NCBI RefSeq assembly: GCF_011355085.1
Contig: NZ_VXCP01000060.1
Span: 1 to 34,039, forward strand
DNA length: 34,039 nucleotides
Direction of reading: 5' to 3'
Source: Pseudomonas akapageensis
Lineage (GTDB): Bacteria; Pseudomonadota; Gammaproteobacteria; Pseudomonadales; Pseudomonadaceae
In this document: piece after piece, positions 9,183 to 17,776 of the stretch
How the letters are laid out: every line of letters begins with the position of its first letter
Position numbering within the stretch: the stretch's first letter is position 1
Made by a program: the position numbers and the translations under genes
Notes under the pieces: model-generated
Told to the model about the DNA's origin: nothing
Database searches by the model: none
What the model saw: only the letters and a program-made list of their open reading frames with translations

Positions 9183-11039
9183 ATGAAGTCAAATGCCGCC
9201 CGGCCACTCGAAGACCTCAAGGAAGCGCCGTCGATACCCAACATCCCGGACTTGACGGCCAATAATGAAATTGATGTCGACGCTCTGGGAAGCGACAACC
9301 TGGTGACCTATATCAAGTACCCGGGGATCGCCCTGGGCGATGTCATCTGGCCCAACTGGCGAGGCTGCAGTGCAGTGGGCCAGGCCCATGACCTGGCGGA
9401 CGCCCGGGTGGATGTCTCCGAGGAAGAAGGTTACACCGAAGCGCTGGGGATGCCCGTCGCTATTCCCAATGCTTTGCTGCAAGCGCTCAACCAGGGCTGG
9501 GCCTTTTATTCCTACGCGGTGTCCTTGCCGCAGGATCCGGATGATCGCGGGCCGGAGTCGGTTCGGCAATTCTGTTACGTGGGCCTTCGCCCGCTGCGAA
9601 CCACGCAATTGCCGGTGGTGCAGCTCAGGGAATCCCACGACTTGCATTTGGGCGTGGACGATATCGGTTCGGCCGGGGCGACAGCGGTCGTGCCGCCTTA
9701 CCAGGCGATGCAGGCAGGGGACAAGGTCAGGCTGATTTTTCAGGGGTTTTATGAGGGCTATCCCGAACCCGAGTGGAGCCAGCTCAAGACCCTGCAGCCT
9801 GAGGATGTCGGCGCGCCAATGGTATGGCGGATCCCCAGGGTCGAGTTTGACTTCATTGAAGGCGGCCACGCCGATATCCATTATGTCATCGAGTACAGCG
9901 AATCGTCGCAGCGTACGACATCACCCACTCAGACCTTCCGGATCGAGCCGCTGCAGGCAACGCTGTTGCCGGAACTGCGCATCGACGACTACACCGGCGG
10001 GCCGCTGGATCCCAACCTGTTTCCCAATGGCTTGACCGTGCGCATCGACCCCTATCCGGGGCTGCAGGTCGATGACTGGCTGTTGCTGTACTGGCGCGGT
10101 CCGAACGAAGCGGGCAGTGTCGTGCAGGCCTTGCGCCTGGATTTGACCAGTGTGCAGAGTGAATCACTGGTGCTGCGCATCGAGCCCCAATGGTTGGACG
10201 TCAATATCGGGGCGCAGGTTTCGGTGTTCTATCAGTATGCGCGGGAAGGGGGGGCGCTCACGTCGCAAGCGCTGCCTTTGGCGGTGCAGATGCCGCGCGA
10301 ACTGTCGCCGCCGCAGATCGAGCAAGCGGTGGCCGAGGGGGGGAGCGGCGAGCACAAGGGGCGGCTGGCCGCGAGCACGGCAACGCACAATGGCGCATTC
10401 GTCAATGTACCCGAGTCGGTCGTGGTCGGCGTGGGCGAGAGCCTTGAGGTGCATTGGAGAGGCCATGAGAATGGCGGGCGCCATGTCGCCGAGCGCCCTC
10501 ACTCGGGTCAAACCCCGAAGCGATTCCAGATCCCCTCCAGCGCCATCGCGGCGAACATGGAGCAGAACGCCGAGGCCGAGGCAAAGCGCTTCGAGGTGGT
10601 TTACCGCCTGAATATGGCCGGTGGACAGCACCTGGATTCGGAGCCCTTCAATCTGCGTATCACTCCGTTGGCGCAATCCAGTTACCCGACGATTCAATGC
10701 AAACAGGCACAGGGCAATTCAACCTTGTCACTGGCGAGTGTGCCAAGTGGCGCAGACCTGGAGTTGAACAAGTGGTCCTTCATGGCTGTTGGTCAGCAAG
10801 TAACCATTTCGGCGACTGGCATCAATCCGTCGAATCAACCGGTCCACTGGACAATACGAAACAAAGTTGCTGTTACAGAGGAGGAGTTTTCTGGCAATCG
10901 AGTAGAGGCAAGTTTGCCAAGAGATTTTCTGCGGCAGTTGAAGTTGAATAATCAATTCAGTGTCGCTGTGACCGTCAGTTTCGATGGGGGTGAATCCATT
11001 GTTCAGTTTGGAACTCTATATTTGACGCTGGTGGCTTGA
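9183..11039 (+). CDS. Multi-Ig-like domain protein (Ig family member 1)
   Basis: A 618-residue protein with no signal peptide or membrane span. It is a chain of beta-rich segments of about 90-120 residues with recurrent features (a D-x-W-x-x-L/V-x-W strand such as DDWLLLYWRG and SLEVHWRG, ending in a strand such as TFRIEPL or PLAVQM), consistent with Ig-like or fibronectin-like folds. Residues 501-618 form a distinct C-terminal module (QCKQAQGN ... VTVSFDGG ... LYLTLV) that matches residues 367-490 of the protein at 26029. The start has GGGAG 8 bases upstream. It leads an operon with the next three genes (gaps of 113, 48 and 89 bases). The conserved C-terminal module could be an export or docking part; this is a guess. 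Family name unknown. Confidence 0.8.
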   Translation: MKSNAARPLEDLKEAPSIPNIPDLTANNEIDVDALGSDNLVTYIKYPGIALGDVIWPNWRGCSAVGQAHDLADARVDVSEEEGYTEALGMPVAIPNALLQALNQGWAFYSYAVSLPQDPDDRGPESVRQFCYVGLRPLRTTQLPVVQLRESHDLHLGVDDIGSAGATAVVPPYQAMQAGDKVRLIFQGFYEGYPEPEWSQLKTLQPEDVGAPMVWRIPRVEFDFIEGGHADIHYVIEYSESSQRTTSPTQTFRIEPLQATLLPELRIDDYTGGPLDPNLFPNGLTVRIDPYPGLQVDDWLLLYWRGPNEAGSVVQALRLDLTSVQSESLVLRIEPQWLDVNIGAQVSVFYQYAREGGALTSQALPLAVQMPRELSPPQIEQAVAEGGSGEHKGRLAASTATHNGAFVNVPESVVVGVGESLEVHWRGHENGGRHVAERPHSGQTPKRFQIPSSAIAANMEQNAEAEAKRFEVVYRLNMAGGQHLDSEPFNLRITPLAQSSYPTIQCKQAQGNSTLSLASVPSGADLELNKWSFMAVGQQVTISATGINPSNQPVHWTIRNKVAVTEEEFSGNRVEASLPRDFLRQLKLNNQFSVAVTVSFDGGESIVQFGTLYLTLVA

Positions 11040-11152
11040 GGTTTACAAGTCTTGGTTGTTTTCAGGTGTGGGTAATCATGGTTGTCGGCTTCACACTCAA
11101 GTGCGAAGCGATGACGAGCTATTGTCTGAGATTGAGAAAAGAGGGTGGAGTC

Positions 11153-13576
11153 ATGCAAAAGCAATCAGTTACAGAATTTGTTCGTTGGATGCAGGAACGG
11201 CCTAGGACCATCAATTGGGATGCCATCGTTGCCTATGATCGAAGCAAGACCAATATGCTGTTGTTTCAGGAGTACATAGAGCGCTTTACCGGGCAAAGTT
11301 ATTTCGAGCCCTTGACATTTCTGGTCGAAATTTCAGTCGGCACACGCTGGGAATTTATCTACGATTATATCCTGGACAAACCACGGATTTCATTTGAAAA
11401 CGCAACCATCACCCATTCTACGGCATCCTTGACCATGCGCATCGTGGGCGGTTCGCAAATTACCGTCAACAAGACAACCGGTGCGCGGGTCAGGAAGGTG
11501 TCCCGCTTGAAAATGGCCGATGCCTTGAACGGGCCGTCGTTGCGCATGGACATCGATTTGCTGAAGAACGCCGGTTCGGTTGACTCCGCTGGGCGGGTGA
11601 CGTTGGATTTGTCGAAAGGGTCGCGATTTTATCTGACCTTCTCCGACACCGACGAAGAGAACGAGCAGGGGGGGGAAAAATTCAGACGGTTGTTCGAAGA
11701 ATGGGAGGTTGAAAAAAAGGTGTTCGAGTTGAACAACCTTCAAATAGAACCGGACGATTTTCTCCAGCCCAAGGAATTCCATATACGAACCCATGCGGCG
11801 CCGGGCGCCAAAATTCGCGGCTCAAATACCGAAGGCGATGGCGCCGTCCTGCTGTTCGTGACCACTAAAGGGGGCGTAAACGGTCAGCTTCCGGCAGCAG
11901 ATGCCGATTTGAATTACTTGATTCCTGAGGCATCACCGCCATTATCGGCGAACATCATGCTGGGCAATCGCTTCCTCTTGGGCAGGCTGATTGTTCAGGG
12001 CTGCCGCAAAATCCATAACGGTAGCGGTGAGGTCGGTCATGAGTTGATCGGGGAGGAAAGTGCGCACCTGGAGTCTGTCAGGCTCACCAGAGGCGAGCAT
12101 CGTAGTGCGGCCAAGTCTGGCAGTTCGGAGCATTTTGCTTCGTTGAATCTGGCAAACGGCTTGAACTTTCCATTCAAGCGGCTTAGCTCCCAGCAACTTG
12201 GACTCTCAGGCAGCGTCAACAACAACTACCTCACGCTCCGTTGGACGGGGAAGGAGACACAGAGCATCTCCGTCCAGCGTAGCGGTGGGCAAACCATTAC
12301 AAAGCCGGTGGGCTACCGCTGGGAATGGTCGCGTAGCTTTGCGTTCCATATGGAAACCGCAGGGCCGGATATAGGCAAATTGTTCCTCAAGCCGGTGGAC
12401 AACGCTGACGTAAGGGAGTGCAAGGTAACGCCCGAAGAATTTGCCCAGGAAGGCACCGTCGCACCCTATTTCGCCGAGGTTGCAGACTTTGTCGAGAGCG
12501 AGCTGGCCACAGCACTGGACGCTGCACTGTTCCGGGTGGCAGAGGTTGCCCAGGACATCGATGCCTTCCGCCTCAATGGCCTGCTGTTTCGCAGCCACAA
12601 TATCGTCGACCCTCGCGAAATCCATTTTCCCGGTGACCTGACCCTGCTTGGCAACCTCGCCCCGGACCGCACCCGTTTTATCGTCGACCCGGTCGAGTCC
12701 GTCATGGGCGCGGCGCAAACCCAGCAGTTCAGTGTGTCGCCGCCGACGACCGGCGTGACCTGGAGCGTCGCCAACCTGCCGGATGAGGAAGGCAATGCGG
12801 GCACCATCAGCAATGGGCTTTACACCGCACCGCCTGCCTCCAGCATCACCGGGAATCACAAGCGGGTCATCGTGACTGCAACCCAAGGCTCTGCCAGCAG
12901 CTCGGCACTGGTCAGCATCGTGCTGCGCGATGTTGCCATCGACCCGTTGGTCATGGTGGTTTCAGCGGGCGATACGGGGGGGCACAAGATGTCGGCGGCG
13001 TCGTTGGGCGGAGATGCCCTGCGCTGGACCTTGACGCCCGATTCCAAGGGGTCGCTGCGGCCTGACCCGAATCCCGATCCGGAAGTGCAGGAGGGCTGGC
13101 TGTACACAGCACCGGCTTCAGAGCCGTACGAAATCGACCCGACTCCGAGAGCGGGAGTCGCACCCGCACTGAAAAAAAACCTGGAGGACGATGTAAAGAG
13201 GCTCATCGAAGTCGACGGCGTACAGGTCGCCAGAGCCGCCGGTGGTGCGTCGCAAGTGGCCGATGTACTGGTGATTAAATTACCCGAAACCCATTGGTTC
13301 GAAACCGAGGTTGCCGGTAACGGGGTTCAACTGAGGTTTTTTGGGGAGGGCAAGAACGGTCCATACGAAGTAGCAGAAGAGGACGCCCAATGGCACCTGC
13401 TGTTGGGTGGCGGCAGATTGGAAAACGGCCTGTACACGCCAGCGCCTGACGGGCAGTCGAAGTATGCGGTCGTTGTCGCCATCGAGGAAAGCGACAAAGC
13501 CTGGTTCTGGTCATACATCATCATCCCGATCCCCTTCGTGGATATCGAGGAATTCGTTCGCTTGCAGAACGAATGA
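11153..13576 (+). CDS. TULIP/P47-like protein with Ig-like domains (paralogue B)
   Basis: A paralogue of the 7205 product, 807 residues from the ATG at 11153 (GGTGGAG upstream). The open frame reaches back to a TTG at 11036, but the paralogues support the later start. Residues 19-37 read TINWDAIVAYDRSKTNMLL, the P47/OrfX-type opening. TULIP-like similarity runs to about residue 260 (STASLTMRIVGGSQITV in the middle). Compared with paralogue A there is an extra segment of about 200 residues (about 290-500), then Ig-like repeats with VTWSVANL ... GTISNGLYTAPP and a related ending (AVVVAIEESDKAWFWSYIIIPIP against AVIRAIEDDDQRWYWAFIVVPLP). No signal peptide. It is the second gene of the 9183 operon; no lux box was found in its 113-base upstream gap. 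Confidence 0.8.
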   Translation: MQKQSVTEFVRWMQERPRTINWDAIVAYDRSKTNMLLFQEYIERFTGQSYFEPLTFLVEISVGTRWEFIYDYILDKPRISFENATITHSTASLTMRIVGGSQITVNKTTGARVRKVSRLKMADALNGPSLRMDIDLLKNAGSVDSAGRVTLDLSKGSRFYLTFSDTDEENEQGGEKFRRLFEEWEVEKKVFELNNLQIEPDDFLQPKEFHIRTHAAPGAKIRGSNTEGDGAVLLFVTTKGGVNGQLPAADADLNYLIPEASPPLSANIMLGNRFLLGRLIVQGCRKIHNGSGEVGHELIGEESAHLESVRLTRGEHRSAAKSGSSEHFASLNLANGLNFPFKRLSSQQLGLSGSVNNNYLTLRWTGKETQSISVQRSGGQTITKPVGYRWEWSRSFAFHMETAGPDIGKLFLKPVDNADVRECKVTPEEFAQEGTVAPYFAEVADFVESELATALDAALFRVAEVAQDIDAFRLNGLLFRSHNIVDPREIHFPGDLTLLGNLAPDRTRFIVDPVESVMGAAQTQQFSVSPPTTGVTWSVANLPDEEGNAGTISNGLYTAPPASSITGNHKRVIVTATQGSASSSALVSIVLRDVAIDPLVMVVSAGDTGGHKMSAASLGGDALRWTLTPDSKGSLRPDPNPDPEVQEGWLYTAPASEPYEIDPTPRAGVAPALKKNLEDDVKRLIEVDGVQVARAAGGASQVADVLVIKLPETHWFETEVAGNGVQLRFFGEGKNGPYEVAEEDAQWHLLLGGGRLENGLYTPAPDGQSKYAVVVAIEESDKAWFWSYIIIPIPFVDIEEFVRLQNE

Positions 13577-13624
13577 GGCGCGACTCCATGTCAAGTCAAC
13601 TGAACTTACCAAGGAAGCACCGTC

Positions 13625-16522
13625 ATGGCCGGTAATTCGAAAAACGAGCTGCTCGAACGGTTGGCCCGAGGCCCCGCCACGTTTGGCTGGGGGGCAATTC
13701 TGGCGTTCGACCGGTCCCGGATCAACCAGTTGTTGCAGCAACAATTTCTGTCCAACTTCAACGACTTGAGTTTTCTGTTGCCGATGGACGGGAGCTTTTA
13801 CACCGACTCCGATCGCATCGAACAGATTACCCTGCGGTCGCTCGTGCTGGGGGAGCCGAGGCTGTCGTTCGAGTCGTCGGTAATCGCCAGTTCCGAAGTC
13901 ACCGTGACGATGAAAATCCTGGCGGGCAGCTACAGTGCCAGCGAACATCTTCGAGTAGCTCCGCCGTTGCTGATCGAGAGCTTCAGCATCCGCGAAGACA
14001 TGGGATATGAGCTACGCATGACGGCGTCGCTGGCGGTGGTCGAGGGTGAGATTGACGGTCGTGGCCGGGTATCGCTGGATTTGTCTCAGGGTACTCGCTT
14101 CAGCTGCAACCTGGGGGCGGGTGACCACGCTCAGGCCAGCATCGGCGAATTCATTGAGCGGCAAATCAAGGCGCATCCGGCCTACAAGCGCATGTTCATG
14201 ATCGGCGTGCTGGACTTCAATGATTACAACCCTTTGAGTCCGCGCAAGTTTTACCTGCGCACGCAAGCGGCGCCAGGTGCCACCGATGTGCGCTCGGCCC
14301 GTTATGGTGATGGGATGCTTGCGCTGTTCATCCAGCTTCGGGCCAACGATGAACCGGGTTCGCTGCCGGTGGATGACAGAACCTTGCCGTATTTGATTCC
14401 GGACGATGTCGCCGGCGGCCAGCCGCTGTATTCCTCGACCTTGCTCATTCAGAAACGGCTGATTCCTTTCATCGACGATGCGCAGCTCGATGTGCTCAAG
14501 CACCTGTTGTTTCCCAATGGGTATGTATTCCACGAGAGCGCAGAGGGGCCGCACGAGCCGCACGACCTGGCCATATTCGGTCGTATCGAGCCGACATCCG
14601 ATTCGGTGCTGGTGCAACCGGAGCGTGCCAACATCAAGGGGGGACAGAGGCAGCGCTTCACGGCGGTGCGCGGTGATGGCTCAGGGGCCAACCCGGCCCG
14701 CTGGAGCGTGAGCAATATCACCCGTCCGCTTTCGGCAGGCACCATCGGGCCAGATGGCTCGTATATGCCATTGCCACCCCAGGAAATGGGACAGGATCAA
14801 CAGGTCACGGTGGTGACGGCCCATTATTCCACCCCCTATGGCGAGCGCAGCCATTCTGCCCTGGCGGTGGAGTTTTTCCAGAGCATCCAGATCGCACCGC
14901 GGGTACACCTCTGGGGTAATGGCCACCAGCCCGTGGAGTTGAAAGCGTCCAGCCTGGGCAACAGCAGCGCGTTGGTCTGGCAGTTGATCGGTGAACAGTA
15001 CGGTACGCTGGACGTCCAGGCTCCCGAGCGTGCTGTCTTCACCCCATTCGAACCGGGATCAGGTTGGCCACCGGTCTTTATTCAACGTATCCAGGTAATG
15101 GATCGGAGCAGCGGCGAGTCCAGCGAGGCTGCCGTGGTGATTCTTCGCAGAAGCCAGAACCTGAAAGTTATTCCCTTCCATGTGCCGTCGTTGGCGATGT
15201 CCGAAACGCTGCAATTCAGGTTGGAAGATCCAGAGGACAATAGTGACGCGTATTGGGATAACGTCGGCGAGGGAAGCATCTCGCCGCAAGGTTTGTATAC
15301 GCCGCCGAGCTCATCGGATTCGGCCGTTGATGTGATCCTTGCCGACCTGAGCGATGGTCGAATTGTAGGCTACGCCATCGTCGAACTGGTCCCTCGCCAA
15401 CAAGAGGCTCTACGCTGGAGCGAACTCGACAGATTCCGCATCGAAGCGCTCGACGGCACCCAATGCTATGCCAACGGCAATCAGCAGATACCGCTGCGTA
15501 TCACCATCGAGACCAAGGAGGTCGACTACCACGGCATCAAGCTGCGCATCCCCTTGAGTGACAAGGAGATGTCGACGCTCAAGCTGGTGGATTTGCAGAC
15601 CAACGCCGAGCTGCCCCTGATCGACGCCTGGCAGGAAGGCATAGAACATGGCAGCCCGCTGCAGTGGGCGACCCATCAACGACGCAATCGCTTCGCGTTG
15701 CATTCCAACGGTGCGGTCCGCTACGGCACGGCGCCTGGCACAACCGAGCCGTTCAACAACGAAGGAACGCGTTACCGGGAGTTGTACATCCATACCACCT
15801 TTGAAGGGACACGCGAGTTCTACGTAACCTTTCAGGCCGACGATGGCAGCATCTGGCGCTCGACCGAGTACGGTGAAAACTCGACCGTTCTGGTGCGAGG
15901 TGTTCGCCCACCCACGCCTGAAACGACCCCGGGGCCCAACCGCCACTACGATCTGGTGCGCGACCGGGCGTACAACGGTCAAGGGCAGGAAACACCGGAT
16001 GATCCCTTCTCCTACTTGCTGGACTCGATTGACTATTGGCGCTTGTCCTACCGGCGACAGGGTATATACCCGGTTGTTTTTTCGAAGCTGGAGGTCGAGG
16101 GAAGTGCTTCCAGCATTCAATGGGAAAGTGAACAGCTGGAAGAGACGTTCTTCAGCTACACCGGTTACGCGTTCTTTCCCAAGGGCATTGGTGTCGAAGA
16201 GCCGGCGGGGCTCACGTTCGACGCTTATTTCCGGGCACTGGTCCTGAACGCGGATTACAAGCCGTTCAAAACCTCTTTCGACGGCAACAAACAACCGTCG
16301 CCGGGTGAGTTGATCGTCAGCCTGCACCGAGTGGCCGACATGCCGTACTGGCACGACAGCATGGCCGCTGGCGACAGGTACAAGCTTTTCCGGGAAAGGC
16401 TCGACCCTGCGGTGGTGTTTGTTCTGCTCGATGAGGAAGGCAACCGTCATCGCCTGCGAATCAGTTTCGACGATCCGAGCCGTGAAGACAGCCGCAATCG
16501 CCTGAACTTGAGCATTCAGTAA
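13625..16522 (+). CDS. TULIP/P47-like protein with Ig-like and extra C-terminal domains (paralogue C)
   Basis: A 965-residue protein, the longest of the three paralogues. Residues 18-36 read TFGWGAILAFDRSRINQLL, where the Asp of the GWD signature is replaced by Gly. TULIP-like similarity runs to about residue 280, followed by Ig-like units with ARWSVSNI ... GTIGPDGSYMPLPP and GSISPQGLYTPPS. From about residue 600 there is a separate region of about 365 residues starting at CYANGNQQIPLRITIE, a beta-rich segment absent from A and B, and then a Trp/Tyr-rich part (SIDYWRLSYRRQGIYPVVF). The start has AAGGAAG at good spacing. It lies 48 bases after paralogue B and 89 bases before RHS2. No signal peptide. 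Function unknown. Confidence 0.8.
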   Translation: MAGNSKNELLERLARGPATFGWGAILAFDRSRINQLLQQQFLSNFNDLSFLLPMDGSFYTDSDRIEQITLRSLVLGEPRLSFESSVIASSEVTVTMKILAGSYSASEHLRVAPPLLIESFSIREDMGYELRMTASLAVVEGEIDGRGRVSLDLSQGTRFSCNLGAGDHAQASIGEFIERQIKAHPAYKRMFMIGVLDFNDYNPLSPRKFYLRTQAAPGATDVRSARYGDGMLALFIQLRANDEPGSLPVDDRTLPYLIPDDVAGGQPLYSSTLLIQKRLIPFIDDAQLDVLKHLLFPNGYVFHESAEGPHEPHDLAIFGRIEPTSDSVLVQPERANIKGGQRQRFTAVRGDGSGANPARWSVSNITRPLSAGTIGPDGSYMPLPPQEMGQDQQVTVVTAHYSTPYGERSHSALAVEFFQSIQIAPRVHLWGNGHQPVELKASSLGNSSALVWQLIGEQYGTLDVQAPERAVFTPFEPGSGWPPVFIQRIQVMDRSSGESSEAAVVILRRSQNLKVIPFHVPSLAMSETLQFRLEDPEDNSDAYWDNVGEGSISPQGLYTPPSSSDSAVDVILADLSDGRIVGYAIVELVPRQQEALRWSELDRFRIEALDGTQCYANGNQQIPLRITIETKEVDYHGIKLRIPLSDKEMSTLKLVDLQTNAELPLIDAWQEGIEHGSPLQWATHQRRNRFALHSNGAVRYGTAPGTTEPFNNEGTRYRELYIHTTFEGTREFYVTFQADDGSIWRSTEYGENSTVLVRGVRPPTPETTPGPNRHYDLVRDRAYNGQGQETPDDPFSYLLDSIDYWRLSYRRQGIYPVVFSKLEVEGSASSIQWESEQLEETFFSYTGYAFFPKGIGVEEPAGLTFDAYFRALVLNADYKPFKTSFDGNKQPSPGELIVSLHRVADMPYWHDSMAAGDRYKLFRERLDPAVVFVLLDEEGNRHRLRISFDDPSREDSRNRLNLSIQ

Positions 16523-16530
16523 CGCAAGCC

Positions 16531-16569
16531 GCCTGCGCCCCCTCGCTTGATCAAGCGAGCGAGGGCGCA
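16531..16569 (+). terminator. Intercistronic hairpin before RHS2
   Basis: A 9-bp perfect inner stem (16542-16550 with 16551-16559) is extended by a GC-rich outer stem (16535-16540 with 16563-16568) across a small bulge. There is no T run afterwards. It lies between paralogue C and the RHS2 gene and may attenuate transcription or protect upstream mRNA. Confidence 0.4.
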
Positions 16570-16611
16570 CGCCTTGAAATTGTCGGTCAAACTTGAACGG
16601 GAACAACTTAG

Positions 16612-17776
16612 ATGACAACTTCGACCGTTGTACATTCCAACGCTTTCAACTTTCTGAGTTTTTTACAAAACAGCGTCGATCCGCGTACCGGCCAATACAC
16701 CGTGCGCATCGAACTGCCGGAACTTCACTGCAACGATTTGTGCGGCCCGGCCCTGCCGCTGCAGCTGGCCTTCAACCCGCTCAACATACTGGACTCGGGC
16801 TTCGGCAGAGGCTGGAACCTCAACTTGTCTCAATTCACTCCGCCCGACAGCATGCTGGCCCTGCACACCGGGGAAACCTTCAAAGTCACCGGCAGCGGCG
16901 AGCAGCCGTCGATCCGCGAAAAGAAACTCGACAGCTTCCACTTCCACAACGACGGCAACGACACTTACCGTGTGGTGCACAAGTCCGGGCTGGTGGAGAT
17001 CCTGCAGACCCTGGGCAGCGGCGCCGACCGGGTGGCCTTGCCGAGCCGAATCCATTCGCCTTCGGGGCACTGGATCAGCCTGCACTACGCCGACTACCAG
17101 GGCAAACCCTGCCTGGCCTCGATCAAGGACGCCAGCGAGCAGACGTTGCTGCAGATCGACCGCCCCAGCGACAGCAGCATGATCCTGCAGCTGCACCCCT
17201 TCGCCGGCCCCGGCGGCACGCCGCTGGCGCGCTATGAGGTCAAGCTGACCGGGCGGCAGGTGCGCGAAATCGTGTTGCCGACCGCCGAGAGGGCCAGCTG
17301 GCGCTTCGATTACGTGCAGGTGCGCGGCCTGACCTGCATCAAGGAAGTCCAGACCCCGGTGGGCGGGCGTGAGCTGGTCGAGTACAACGACAACGGCCAC
17401 GCCTTTCCCGGCAACAGTGGGCGCCAGGCGCTGCCCAGGGTCACCCGCCATGAGATCCTGCCCGGCTTCGACCAGCCGCGCATGGAGGTGCGCTACACCT
17501 ATACCATCGAGAACTTCCTGGGCAACAACAGCTCGATCGGCTGGAGCGACGACGGCCTGGACAACCTGTACAAGGTCAGTGGCAACTACAGTTATGGGTC
17601 TATCGCCAGCCATCTGGTCGACGGCAGGGTGGTGCGCAGCGTCGTGTGCAGTTTCAACCGCTTTCACCTGTTGACCGAAGAGATCACCTCCCAGGGCGAA
17701 TGCATTCAGCGCCAGCGCACCACCTATCACGCGCTGGACGTGCCCTTCGATCAGCAACCGCCGTATTTCCAGTTGC
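16612..17776 (+). repeat. RHS inverted repeat, right arm
   Basis: This is the counterpart of 3880-5043 on the opposite strand. The high similarity begins near the start codons and fades after the YHALDVPFDQQPPYFQLP segment. The upstream sequences of the two genes are unrelated, so the repeat is confined to the coding 5' part. Confidence 0.75.

Noticed and set aside
11040..11152. A possible seventh lux box (CTTGGTTGTTTTCAG) before TULIP-like paralogue B
   Set aside because: The CT-to-AG spacing is one base short and the core does not match the other sites; the gene is better explained as part of the 9183 operon.
11036..11152. Extended N-terminus of TULIP-like paralogue B starting at TTG
   Set aside because: The paralogues align from the ATG at 11153, which has a good ribosome site; the extension has no counterpart.
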